Source: Bin5 sp022821545
GTDB taxonomy: Bacteria > Chloroflexota > Anaerolineae > Caldilineales > Caldilineaceae
Assembly: GCA_963664085.2 (NCBI GenBank)
Contig: CAXXLO010000002.1
Coordinates: forward strand, 2,604,001 to 2,668,000
Reading direction: 5' to 3'
Length of the DNA stretch: 64,000 bases
The notes under the pieces were generated by a model. The model was not told the DNA's origin, made no database searches, and worked only from the letters and a program-made list of their open reading frames with translations. The translations under genes were made by a program, and so were the position numbers. Shown in pieces: positions 8,964-19,303 of this stretch. The first letter of the stretch is position 1. Every line of letters begins with the position of its first letter.

Positions 8964-9887
8964 ATGAACTCCGAGAAGCTGGGCACTCTGGAGCGTGTCG
9001 ACGTGCGGAAGGCTTTTCGCAACGAGCCCCAAGATTTCACACCTTGGTTGGCGGAAAATCTTAACCTCTTGTCATCCGAACTAGGCATAGAGCTGGAATT
9101 AGAAGGAATGGAAGTCTATGTCGGGGCAATTCGGGCAGACATTGTAGCCCGCGTCTTGCATAGTGATGAACGCGTCCTCATCGAAAACCAATTGGAGAAT
9201 GCAAACCTTCAGCACTTGGGCCAAATCCTCGCATACCTCGCTGGCTTGGATGCCAAAATTGTTGTCTGGATAGCCAAAGGCTTCGGCGACGAGCATCTTT
9301 CTGCAATCCGCTGGCTGAATGAACATACGGCAGATCCTTTTGCCTGTTTCGCCGTACAGGTGGGCGTTGTGCAAATCGGTGACTCACCACTGGCACCAGT
9401 ATTCGAAATACTCGAACGCCCCAATAAATGGGACCGCCAGGTCCATGAAGTCAGTAAGTCGGGCGAGCTTTCAAGTTCGGGCCAGTTTAGGAGAAGCTTT
9501 TGGGAGTATTTCTCTGTCCGTCGACCAGAAGCCCCAGATTTACAACCCGGCTATGCGGGCAGCAATATCTGGCATGATGTTCATGAAGTTGGACTTAGAG
9601 TAGTTCAATTCTTGGCAGCCAAGGGTGTAGGCGTTTACGTGACCGGCAAATGGGGTGAGACCCAGACCGAAGTTGAGCCACAAATTGCGCCTCTTCAGGG
9701 CGTTTTTTCCACAGCCCTTGAAGCAGATAATTTCAGTCACAATGGCAACCATTGGTACGTAACCGAGTTGAAAATCGATGCATATGATCGAGACAACTGG
9801 GACACCATGGTTGACTGGCTGGACGACCAGCGTCAGAAGTATGAGGAAATTCTCCGCCTTGGTCCCAACGCCTCCGACTTGAAGTAA
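8964..9887 (+). CDS. DUF4268 domain protein, nuclease-like N-terminus
   Basis: 307-residue protein. Residues of about 40-110 show a strand with RADIVAR followed by VLIENQLENANLQHLGQ, which matches a PD-(D/E)xK-like core with Gln in place of the final Lys. The rest fits DUF4268. Such proteins are often found near restriction or defence genes, but no methylase is present here. It lies in an AT-richer islet with the RHH-like gene and a toxin-antitoxin pair. The role is unknown; DNA cleavage is a guess from the fold. Confidence 0.65.
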   Translation: MNSEKLGTLERVDVRKAFRNEPQDFTPWLAENLNLLSSELGIELELEGMEVYVGAIRADIVARVLHSDERVLIENQLENANLQHLGQILAYLAGLDAKIVVWIAKGFGDEHLSAIRWLNEHTADPFACFAVQVGVVQIGDSPLAPVFEILERPNKWDRQVHEVSKSGELSSSGQFRRSFWEYFSVRRPEAPDLQPGYAGSNIWHDVHEVGLRVVQFLAAKGVGVYVTGKWGETQTEVEPQIAPLQGVFSTALEADNFSHNGNHWYVTELKIDAYDRDNWDTMVDWLDDQRQKYEEILRLGPNASDLK

Positions 9888-10019
9888 CCTGGAAGGAACG
9901 AGTTCTATAGTTGGGATTGAGCTATGGTTGGCTGGATACGGCTGCCAGGAAAATGTGTGTTTCACAAGGTGTCGAAAATTTTTTCCAGAAATAGTGCCCG
10001 AGGACTCCCTACGGTTCCT

Positions 10020-10080
10020 TTCACAAAGACCGCAGGTAATGATATACTTAGCCAATAATAGCTGGTAATAGCCAAAGGAG
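10020..10080 (+). promoter_or_regulatory. Promoter and repeated operator of the toxin-antitoxin operon
   Basis: A good promoter reads TTCACA (10020-10025), 17-bp spacer, TATACT (10043-10048). Just downstream, TAATAGC occurs twice (10056-10062 and 10066-10072) with a 10-bp period, placing both on one helix face. This is a likely site for autorepression by the Phd-type antitoxin. AAAGGAG (10074-10080) is the ribosome binding site. Confidence 0.6.
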
Positions 10081-10088
10081 CTGTGACA

Positions 10089-10433
10089 ATGAAGATCGCA
10101 ACCATTAGCGCTACAGAGGCTAAGAATCGTTTTGGCGATGTGATTCGTCGAGCCTACCGCCGCCAAGAGCATCTGGTCATTGAGCGGGGAGGAATCCCTG
10201 TCGTAGCTATCGTGCCTATCAGCGACTATGAGCAGTTTTTGGCACAAGTCAGTAACGATGATGCAGAAAGTGTCGGAGCAGAAATATCTACTGCCAGTGC
10301 CCAAAGTCAAGCAGGAAATCGACTTATGGAGTTTCTCGAAGAAATGCACGCGCAGATGCCCGACGTGCCTGAAGACCAGGCCCAAAAGGACATTGAAGAA
10401 GCAATTGCCGCAGTGCGTGCCGAGAAAAGATGA
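10089..10433 (+). CDS. Phd/YefM family antitoxin
   Basis: 114-residue antitoxin. The N-terminal segment ISATEAKNRFGDVIRRAYRR and the strand pair VIERGGIPVVAIVPISDYEQF form the Phd/YefM DNA-binding dimer fold; the acidic C-terminus would wrap the toxin. The ATG at 10089 is preferred over a GTG at 10083 because AAAGGAG is 8 nt upstream of the ATG. It overlaps the PIN toxin start by 4 nt (ATGA), implying coupled translation. Confidence 0.88.
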   Translation: MKIATISATEAKNRFGDVIRRAYRRQEHLVIERGGIPVVAIVPISDYEQFLAQVSNDDAESVGAEISTASAQSQAGNRLMEFLEEMHAQMPDVPEDQAQKDIEEAIAAVRAEKR

Positions 10434-10882
10434 GGGTCGTATTGGATACAAATGTCTGGGTTAGCGCTTTGATCACTCCCACTGGCACGCCAGCCACACT
10501 ATTGGGTAAACTAAGCGATCATGTCCTGATCGCTTCAGAGGAAATACTGGAGGAAGTCCAAAGAGTGCTGCAATATGATCGAATCGCGAAACGATACGGT
10601 CTGACTCCAGACGAGGTAAGCGACTATCTCGCCAATATTCGAGAGAAAGTAGAGCTTGTTGCTGTAGACCTGCCGGACTTTCCAATTGTGGAAGCAGATT
10701 CCTCAGACGATAAGTTTCTTGTAGGCGCGGTGAAGGGAAAGGCGGACTGTATCGTCTCTGGTGACCGCCACCTGCTAGGCTTCGAAAAACATCGGGGAAT
10801 TCCAATTGTGTCCCCGTCGACACTCTTGGCTTTCTTGGAATCTGAATCTTCTCAAATGAACGGATTCAGGTCAGGGGTTTGA
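10430..10882 (+). CDS. PIN-domain toxin (putative VapC-like RNase, TIGR00305 type)
   Basis: 150-residue PIN domain protein. The acidic residues that bind Mg2+ are visible: Asp 6 in LDTNVWVS, Glu in SEEILEEV, Asp in DSSDDKFL and Asp in VSGDRHLLG. By family it is a ribonuclease held inactive by the upstream Phd-like antitoxin. The pairing of a Phd-type antitoxin with this PIN subfamily is common. The target RNA is unknown. Confidence 0.88.
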   Translation: MRVVLDTNVWVSALITPTGTPATLLGKLSDHVLIASEEILEEVQRVLQYDRIAKRYGLTPDEVSDYLANIREKVELVAVDLPDFPIVEADSSDDKFLVGAVKGKADCIVSGDRHLLGFEKHRGIPIVSPSTLLAFLESESSQMNGFRSGV

Positions 10883-11106
10883 AACGAATCTGCCGACAAT
10901 TCAAGACGACAACCCTCGTATAGTCAAAAGAACCACGTGCCCGCAGGTGGACCGCTACCGCCCTCTAGTCCTACCCGTACGCCCCAGATAATTTGCCCTG
11001 TTTTGGAACAGATCAGTATAAGGGGATCAACGCGTATCATGTTAGAATCCCCACAATCCGATCCATCCCACGGACTCCAACCGGACCCAACCCACAGGAG
11101 CACCCG

Positions 11107-12381
11107 ATGACCGCCACCGCCAAAATCACCGACGTCGAACGGATCCTCCTCGTCATCCCGATGGTCGACCGCGTGCGGCGCGAGATGGAACGCGCCAATA
11201 TCCACCGCTGGTCGGAATCGGAAGTCATCCGCCTTACGCTAGATGACGGCACGGTCGCGTACGGCGAAACGATTCAGAACTACACGTGGGGACGCGTCGA
11301 GGACACCGACCGCGTCATCGGCCATTCCCCCTTCGACCTGATGTGGGACGACTCTCTCGGCGCCGGCCTGCAGATGGCCCTCTTCGACGCCGCCGGCAAG
11401 GTCGCCGGCGTACCCGTCTACCGCCTCCTGGGTCAAAAGGTGCGCAGCTGGTGCCCCGTCTCCTTCTGGGACCACGACATGGGGCCCGGCGCATATGAAC
11501 AGGAGGCCAGAGTCGCCGTCGAGCTGGGATTCACCTCTATAAAGATCAAGACCCGCCCCTGGCACGACGTCTATGCGACCGTCAAACGTATCAGCGACGC
11601 CACACCCGACTGGTTCCACATCGATTGCGACTGGAACGATTTTCTGCTCGATGTTTCCACCGCCGTACCGGTGATGCGCGAACTCGAGACCGACTTCCCC
11701 AAGATCGCAATTTGGGAAGGGCCGATACAGGCCAACGATGTAGCAGGGAACCGCCTGCTGCGCGAAAAGGTGCGCACGCCCATCGCCCACCACTACGGCG
11801 GCGTACCCGGCTCCGTAGCAATCCAACAAGGTTATTGCGACGGCTTCGTCGTGGCCGGAGGCGTGACCAACGTACTGCAGTCCGGCATTTCCGCGGCCAC
11901 AGCCAACATGCCCTTCTTCCTGCAGATGGTCGGCACCGGCATCACGACGACGATGGCCCTCCACCTCGGCACCGTACTCAGCCACGCGCAGTGGCCCGCC
12001 ATCAACTGCCACGAGCTCTACCAGCACAATCTGCTCGACCAGCGTATTCCCGTCCACGGCGGCTACGCCCAGGTCCCCGAAACGCCCGGGCTCGGTATCA
12101 CAATCGACGAAAACGCTCTCGAAACCTATGGCGTCGAAGAGGCCGATTTCAGCCTGCCGCGCCGCCTGGTACGCTACAGCCGCGCCAACGGCGTGCGCGT
12201 CTACTTCGCCGACACAAGCTTCAGCCAGGGCTCCAGCATGTGGAACTACTGGCGCACCGCAAACCAGCCCATCTACGAGCGCGGCGTCGCAACCTCGTAC
12301 CTCGACGACGACGGCAGCGCCGACTTCGATGACCTGTACCGGCGCACCGTCGAGGAACCGGTGCTTTCGCAGGCAACCTGA
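11107..12381 (+). CDS. Mandelate racemase/muconate lactonizing enzyme family protein
   Basis: 424-residue enolase-superfamily enzyme that would abstract a proton alpha to a carboxylate. The N-terminal capping domain is followed by a (beta/alpha)7 barrel with SIKIKTRPW (base strand), HIDCDWND and IAIWEGPI (metal-ligand strands) and a later HHYGG segment. CAGGAG seven bases upstream supports the ATG at 11107. It is followed by a RidA-family gene. The region LDQRIPVHGGYAQVPETPGLG is the usual C-terminal closing segment. Substrate unknown, likely a sugar acid. Confidence 0.83.
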   Translation: MTATAKITDVERILLVIPMVDRVRREMERANIHRWSESEVIRLTLDDGTVAYGETIQNYTWGRVEDTDRVIGHSPFDLMWDDSLGAGLQMALFDAAGKVAGVPVYRLLGQKVRSWCPVSFWDHDMGPGAYEQEARVAVELGFTSIKIKTRPWHDVYATVKRISDATPDWFHIDCDWNDFLLDVSTAVPVMRELETDFPKIAIWEGPIQANDVAGNRLLREKVRTPIAHHYGGVPGSVAIQQGYCDGFVVAGGVTNVLQSGISAATANMPFFLQMVGTGITTTMALHLGTVLSHAQWPAINCHELYQHNLLDQRIPVHGGYAQVPETPGLGITIDENALETYGVEEADFSLPRRLVRYSRANGVRVYFADTSFSQGSSMWNYWRTANQPIYERGVATSYLDDDGSADFDDLYRRTVEEPVLSQAT

Positions 12382-12465
12382 CGCTTACACTCAGCTCAGT
12401 ATCCATATCCGATACCAAGCCGCGCCGCATCCCGCCGCGCGGGGATCATTCAACAGGAGCAAAAC

Positions 12466-12915
12466 GTGTCTTATCTGGCAAAACTGAAAGAAATGGGCTA
12501 CGAACTCGAGAAGATCGACCTGGACGGCGGCCGCTTGATGGCCGCGGTGCGCTCCGGCGACCATGTCTATGTCTCCGGCCAGGTCTCGCGCTTCGGCGAC
12601 GAGGAGATCATGGGCAAGGTCGGGGAGGACCTGACCACTGAACAGGGCTACCGCGCCGCGCAGCTCTGCGCTCTCGGCATCCTGCAGGCCGTCCACACAA
12701 TCGCCGGGCTGGACAACGTCCGCCAGGTGGTCAAGGTCTTCGGCATGGTCAACGTCGGCCCGGGTTTCAACGACACACCCTCGGTCATCCACGGCTGCAG
12801 CGATATGTTCATCGAGCTCTTTGGCGACGCCGGGCGTCATGCGCGCAGCGCTATCGGCCTGACCGTGCCCGCCAACTGGGCGGTTGAAATCGAAGCCATC
12901 ATCGCCGTAGACTAA
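12466..12915 (+). CDS. RidA family protein
   Basis: 149-residue YjgF/YER057c/UK114 family protein, normally trimeric enamine/imine deaminases that remove reactive intermediates. The family features HVYVSGQVSR, the central VKVFGMVNV strand and the C-terminal AIGLTVPANWAVEIEAI are present. The usual catalytic Arg position near the C-terminus appears replaced by Ser-Ala-Ile-Gly, so deaminase activity is uncertain. It uses a GTG start with CAGGAG at good spacing. It lies 84 bp after the enolase-superfamily gene and is probably in the same transcript. Confidence 0.82.
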   Translation: MSYLAKLKEMGYELEKIDLDGGRLMAAVRSGDHVYVSGQVSRFGDEEIMGKVGEDLTTEQGYRAAQLCALGILQAVHTIAGLDNVRQVVKVFGMVNVGPGFNDTPSVIHGCSDMFIELFGDAGRHARSAIGLTVPANWAVEIEAIIAVD

Positions 12916-12981
12916 GGCCGGGCCCGGCTTGCGGTAGGTCTTAGGCAGCAGGCAATAGGCAACAGGTCATAGAGAATAAGA

Positions 12982-13007
12982 AAATCCCGCTGACATCAGC
13001 GGGATTT
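12982..13007. terminator. Bidirectional terminator between RidA gene and tRNA-Glu
   Basis: An 11-bp perfect stem (AAATCCCGCTG, 12982-12992, with 12997-13007) around the 4-nt loop ACAT. A-rich sequence on the left and T-rich on the right allow it to stop the plus-strand RidA transcript and the minus-strand tRNA transcript. Confidence 0.75.
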
Positions 13008-13017
13008 CTCGTTCCTG

Positions 13018-13090
13018 TACCCCGTAGGGGAGTCGAACCCCTGTCTCCACCTTGAGAGGGTGGTGTCCTGGGCCTCTAGACGAACGGGGC
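13018..13090 (-). tRNA. tRNA-Glu (anticodon CTC)
   Basis: Cloverleaf on the minus strand with acceptor GCCCCGT pairing to ACGGGGT (one G-U), anticodon stem CCACC/GGTGG around loop CTCTCAA (anticodon CTC), and T arm GGGGT TCGACTC with matching 3' stem. CCA is not encoded. Reads GAG. Confidence 0.95.
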
Positions 13091-13118
13091 AGGTCTCTTG
13101 CTAAACCTGGTAGGGGAC

Positions 13119-13147
13119 AGTATACGGAAGGAGCCCGCGAAAGTCAA
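13119..13147 (-). promoter_or_regulatory. Promoter of tRNA-Glu
   Basis: On the minus strand TTGACT (13142-13147), a 17-bp spacer and TATACT (13119-13124) lie about 30 bp upstream of the mature 5' end of tRNA-Glu. Confidence 0.75.
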
Positions 13148-13166
13148 AACCGGATCCGCCAGGGAT

Positions 13167-13195
13167 TTGATCCTCCCGCCTCCTCGCTCTATAAT
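13167..13195 (+). promoter_or_regulatory. Strong promoter reading into the tRNA-like RNA
   Basis: TTGATC (13167-13172), 17-bp spacer, TATAAT (13190-13195). The expected transcription start, near 13200-13203, coincides with the first base of a closed RNA structure (13200-13309). It may also serve the radical SAM gene at 13388. Confidence 0.65.
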
Positions 13196-13199
13196 GACG

Positions 13200-13309
13200 G
13201 CATCTCCGGCCGTCCACCGGGACAGCTCGGAGTCCTGATCGCCAAGGCGTGCCGCCACCCGGCGCGGCCTGGCAAAAAGCGGGTTCGAATCCCGCCCGGC
13301 CATAGATGC
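13200..13309 (+). ncRNA. tRNA-like structured RNA of unknown function
   Basis: Not a standard tRNA. The ends pair: GCATCT (13200-13205) with AGATGC (13304-13309), then GGCCG (13208-13212) with CGGCC (13297-13301). Inside are three arms: CGGGAC/GTCCTG (13218-13237, 8-nt loop), a long imperfect 14-bp arm (13241-13273, 12 of 14 paired, loop CCACC) and a canonical T arm, GCGGG-TTCGAAT-CCCGC (13279-13295). No normal D arm plus anticodon arm pair can be drawn, so it is either a decayed long-variable-arm tRNA or a distinct tRNA-like RNA. A consensus promoter points at its 5' end. Alternatively it is a structured leader of the downstream radical SAM gene. Confidence 0.45.
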
Positions 13310-13387
13310 TATCTCCTAACGCGATCACCTTACGCGACCGCCTTGCGAGGAGAGCGCAGCGGGCCGGCAGATGAGAAGGAACAGGAT

Positions 13388-15510
<2,123 letters not shown>

Positions 15511-15511
<1 letters not shown>

Positions 15512-16401
15512 TGGGACCGACAGCCCTCTCGCAGCCGCCAACGTTGCCCGAAGAACGCCCACGCCAGCGCGTCCGCTTTACCTACGAAAAGGGCGAGGCA
15601 ATCAAGTTCATCAGCCATCAGGACGAGTCCCGGCTCTGGGAGCGGACTCTGCGCCGCGCCGATCTGCCGCTCCTCTACAAGCGCGGCTTCAACCCGCAGC
15701 CCCACATCCAGTTCGCCGCGCCCCTCGGCCTGGGCATGACGGGCGTACGCGAACTGCTCGATGCGTCCTTCAGCCCGCCTGTCCCGCTGGATGAACTGTC
15801 AGTGCGGGTCCGCGAAAAGCTGCCCCCCGGTGTGCGTCTGCTCAACGCAACGGAGGTGCCCTTCAAAGCGGTGTCGCCCCAGTCGCTGACGATCGGCGCC
15901 GATTACACAGTTCTGATCTTCGCCGACGCGGGCGAAGTGTCCGAACGGGAGCTGGAAGCAAAGATGGGGGCGTTTCTCGAGAAGAGGGAGGTCTGGCGCG
16001 AACGAGAGAGGCACGGCCAGCGCTATCGTTACAATCTGCGCCCACTGGTCCTGGAGTTACGATATACCGGCTTCGACCCCGCCGCAGGCGAACACCGCAT
16101 ATTTCTGCGCGTGCAGATGCGCCCCGGCGCAACCGGCCGCCCCGACGAACTGGTGGACGCTCTCGGATTCGACGATTACGCCCGCACTCTCCGCCGGAAA
16201 CGTATTTATTTTTCCGATTGTGAGGAGGACCTGGCTCTTTTCGCGGCCTACCCGGTCATCTCCCAGGACGAAATCTCACCCGAGAGACCCAAGCCCCGCC
16301 GCAAAGGGCGCAAGCGCCGCCGCCGGGCCGGCGCGCAGCCTAAAGCGGACAAACAGACCAACCAGCCCTTCGCCGAGAAAGCCGCAGACGAATTCGACTG
16401 A
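15511..16401 (+). CDS. TIGR03936/DUF2344 radical SAM-associated protein
   Basis: 296-residue DUF2344 protein, the standard partner of TIGR03960 radical SAM proteins; in other bacteria the two are adjacent or fused. Family features are VRFTYEKGEAIKFISHQDE, FNPQPHIQFAAPLGLG and a conserved domain to about residue 230. The last 40 residues are basic and Lys/Arg/Gln-rich (a KGRKRRRRAG tract), suggestive of nucleic-acid contact. In many genomes the pair precedes ribonuclease G and L21, but not here. Confidence 0.85.
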
Positions 16402-16473
16402 CCACCCGCATAGGCAGTCTGCGGCAGCGCCACTAGGCGGCAAGCAGAGTCAGAAAGAGGCTCAGAAGTAGAC

Positions 16474-17556
16474 TCAGAACAGGGGCACATCCAGCCACTT
16501 CCCGCCCTGCATCGCGGACTCGTGGGCGATGATGCCGGGAACTGTGAAGTCCAACGCCCGTACGACGTCGATCGGCGGCCTGGCGTTCTGCTCTATGGCG
16601 TCGATGAAGTCCCGCACCATGTAGTACTCGGACGTGCCATGCCCACCCCGTCGCGCCTCTTCCGGCGCATTCGGGTCTACCGTCGGACAGTCGATCCGGC
16701 GCGCGCCATCGCTGGCCGCGGCCTCGTCCTCGCTGTAGAATAGGCCCGTCGTGCCGCCCCAACCACCCTGGCGGCCGTTCTCCACGAACCCCTTCTCCCC
16801 GTAGAGCGTGTAGAAGATCATGTCAGGATGTCGCGGCGCCACCTGGCTGCGCAGGATTTTGACGGTGGCGCCCTTCTCGGTCTGGAACAGTCCCACTTCC
16901 ATGTCGAGGTAGCCCAGTCCCTCGTCCGGGTAGATGTTCTTGCCCGAGTGGACGCCGGTCGCCTTGACGATACGGTCTTCCATTAGCGTGAGAATCGGAC
17001 CAAGACAGTGCGCACAATACCAGATCGGCGCACGCGTGTAACGCCATCTGCGCTCGCCGGTTTCAGGGTTTCTCAGCAGCGGCACGATCTCGTGGATGTA
17101 CTCCCCTTCCGCGTGGAAGATCTTGCCCAACTTCCCCTGCTTGATCCAGTCCTGCCACTCCCGGATGTAATGAAAGTAGCAGTAGTTTTCACCCATCATG
17201 TAGACGCGTCCCGTTTTATGCACGGTTTCCACGAGGCGCGCGCAGTCCGCGACCGTGTAAGCCGCGGTCTGCTCGCACAACACATGCTTCCCGCTCTCCA
17301 TCGCCGCGATCGAATGCTCGGCGTGATACTCGATCGGTGTCGCCACAACGACGATATCCAGCGGCGCGTTCACGAAGTCTTCGAAGCGGGTGAACATCTT
17401 CCCGTCGGGCAGGGAGAACGCGGCCCCCGTATCTGCCAAAGTGTCCTCGTCAATATCGCAAAGGGCCGCAACTTCCACCCGCGGATGACCGGCCAGGCTG
17501 CGCATCAGCCCGCCCCCGCGGTGCAATCCGACAAAACCGGTCTGTAGCTTACTCAT
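16474..17556 (-). CDS. Gfo/Idh/MocA family oxidoreductase
   Basis: 360-residue NAD(P)-dependent sugar dehydrogenase-like protein. The N-terminal Rossmann fold starts GFVGLHRGGGLMRSL, with ALCDID as the second strand acidic end. The family EQTAAYTVAD segment (position of the usual EKPxA) has Gln-Thr in place of Lys-Pro, so the catalytic Lys of classical members is absent. The C-terminal alpha/beta domain follows. GGAGCGG upstream supports the ATG. It is followed by, and on the same strand as, a ceramidase-like gene. Substrate unknown. Confidence 0.85.
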   Translation of the reverse strand: MSKLQTGFVGLHRGGGLMRSLAGHPRVEVAALCDIDEDTLADTGAAFSLPDGKMFTRFEDFVNAPLDIVVVATPIEYHAEHSIAAMESGKHVLCEQTAAYTVADCARLVETVHKTGRVYMMGENYCYFHYIREWQDWIKQGKLGKIFHAEGEYIHEIVPLLRNPETGERRWRYTRAPIWYCAHCLGPILTLMEDRIVKATGVHSGKNIYPDEGLGYLDMEVGLFQTEKGATVKILRSQVAPRHPDMIFYTLYGEKGFVENGRQGGWGGTTGLFYSEDEAAASDGARRIDCPTVDPNAPEEARRGGHGTSEYYMVRDFIDAIEQNARPPIDVVRALDFTVPGIIAHESAMQGGKWLDVPLF

Positions 17557-17616
17557 CCTGTCCGCCGCTCCTTCCTCACGTGTTCGTGCTTCCCCGTCCA
17601 GCGGCCTTAACCGCGC

Positions 17617-18927
17617 TCACCTTCCGGGGTCGTCGTTCCACAGATCTTCAGTCAGTTCTACCGCGGTATCCACGATTCGCTGGACACCTTCCAGAGCGAT
17701 CCGATTGGGCCCTACGAGGGCTTCATATCCTTCCTGCGCGAAGGCCTCTGCGGTAGGCTGATACATGGCCAGGTCGTTCGTCAGCTCAGCCACCACCGTG
17801 TAGGGAAAGGGGGAACGCCGCTTTATCGAGAGCCCGTGTTCAACAAACAGTTCCCCCGGATTGGAGGCAATCGCGAGAGGCCCGATCCGCGCCGCGTTTA
17901 CGGGTACGTCCCACTGCTCGGGCAAGGCGGCGACAAGCTCAGCCTGCCGGTCGAAGATGTCGGCGCGGCCACCGGCCCCGCCCCAGTTGAGCCGGCCAAT
18001 GGCCTCAGGCGAATGGTCACCGGGGTCTCGCCGCGGGACGGTGACATTACGGCGGGTCGCGCTGACCGCTACCGGCCCGTCCACCGGAATCGCGCGCCGC
18101 GCTGCGTCCACCGCCTGCTCTGCGAAGTAGGTTGCGCCCTCGCGCCAGCGCACGCCCCCCAGCGTCACGTTGATGTCGGCGCAGGCGCCCGGCGTATAGA
18201 CTGAAATTGCTTCGGGACCGTACTCCTCTCGCATCCGTTCAGCCACGACGCACGGGTAGTCCGCCGACCAGGTCGTACCGCCCTTGGAGTTGGTATGCAG
18301 CGAGAAGTTATAGAATACGCCGATTGTCGAACCGTCCAATCTGTCAAAACGGACGACCCACATTTCAGGATCGACGGGCCCTGCCGTGCCCAACACTTGG
18401 GGGATGTAGTCCAGGTCGTTGAGCGCCTGCGGCATCCACGTGTTCAGCACCTTGCCGTCCGGGCAGATGACGCGGCGATTGTGGATTCCGTGGTGGACGA
18501 GGGAGCGGCCAATGCGCATTGAAGCCGGCTCCAGACGTCCAGCGGCCTGCTCAACGCTCGCCGCGATTCGGTCGGGCAGGGTCGAGAGGTAGTCCGGGTC
18601 GATCACGTCGGAAGAGTAGACGCCCTCAGCCGTGTAGGGCCCGCTATGGGTGTGGCTGCAGGCGATCAGAATAGAATCCGACGGAATGGCTGTGCGACGG
18701 GCGGCTTCAGCGATGACGGCGTCGGCCATCTGCCTGGGCAGGCCGATCAGGTCGACGCCCACGACGGCGAGCCGGTTCCCTCCGCTCTCGGCTACGAGTG
18801 CGTGGGACTGAAGTGGGTCGGTCGTGCCCTCATTCTTGCGGGGGTCGAGGCTGCCGCACATATAGAGCCCGTGCGGCGGTGTAATGTCGGTTTCACCAAA
18901 GCCGATGCGAAGCTGGCTGTCTGACAC
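17617..18927 (-). CDS. Neutral/alkaline non-lysosomal ceramidase N-terminal domain protein
   Basis: 436-residue hydrolase related to the N-terminal domain of neutral ceramidase. A zinc-binding motif is visible in ACSHTHSGP, preceded by GFGETDITPP. It lacks a signal peptide and the C-terminal domain of true ceramidases, so it is probably a cytoplasmic amidase of unknown substrate. The GTG start at 18927 has an ideal AGGAGGT six bases upstream. It ends 60 bp upstream of the Gfo/Idh/MocA gene on the same strand and is probably its operon partner. Confidence 0.8.
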   Translation of the reverse strand: MSDSQLRIGFGETDITPPHGLYMCGSLDPRKNEGTTDPLQSHALVAESGGNRLAVVGVDLIGLPRQMADAVIAEAARRTAIPSDSILIACSHTHSGPYTAEGVYSSDVIDPDYLSTLPDRIAASVEQAAGRLEPASMRIGRSLVHHGIHNRRVICPDGKVLNTWMPQALNDLDYIPQVLGTAGPVDPEMWVVRFDRLDGSTIGVFYNFSLHTNSKGGTTWSADYPCVVAERMREEYGPEAISVYTPGACADINVTLGGVRWREGATYFAEQAVDAARRAIPVDGPVAVSATRRNVTVPRRDPGDHSPEAIGRLNWGGAGGRADIFDRQAELVAALPEQWDVPVNAARIGPLAIASNPGELFVEHGLSIKRRSPFPYTVVAELTNDLAMYQPTAEAFAQEGYEALVGPNRIALEGVQRIVDTAVELTEDLWNDDPGR

Positions 18928-19303
18928 GATTTGACCTCCTCATTATCGGACTGAACCCAGGCGCCTGCACGAGCTTTTGCGGATATAGTCATTCCAGCGT
19001 AGACGGGATCATGCGGCATGCTATCCGACAGGGCCTCAGCCGCGTTTCTTCAAGTCAAGGTCTGAATGGGTACCGTTGGCGAACTCAAGTGGGGGTTCCC
19101 ATGGTAATCGCATTCTCCGCCGACCGCAAAGGAAGGGATTTCGACACTCTCTCCGCCGGTACTTACATGCACTGCGTCCAGCACCGGTCCGGAATTGGAC
19201 TGAAACAGGACCAGGACCGATTCGCCGCGATGATATACTGTCCTTGAGGTCGGACCAGATTGGCTGAATCCAATGGGCTGAATCTAATCGGCTGAATCTA
19301 TAT
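18928..19303. other. Divergent intergenic spacer with three 14-bp direct repeats
   Basis: About 375 bp without a convincing gene between the ceramidase-like gene and the Band 7 fusion gene. At its right end GGCTGAATC(C/T)A(A/T) units recur three times with 14-bp spacing (19262, 19276, 19290), ending exactly at the ATG at 19304. A TATACT at about 19230 could be a -10 box, but no good -35 is seen. No Shine-Dalgarno precedes 19304. Confidence 0.5.

Noticed and set aside
13200..13309. Calling this element a functional tRNA or tRNA-Sec
   Set aside because: A D arm and a 7-nt anticodon loop with an assignable anticodon cannot both be drawn, and no other selenocysteine genes are visible.
13052..13387. 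N-terminal extension of the radical SAM protein from upstream in-frame codons
   Set aside because: It would translate through the tRNA-Glu gene and the tRNA-like structure; family similarity begins at the ATG at 13388.
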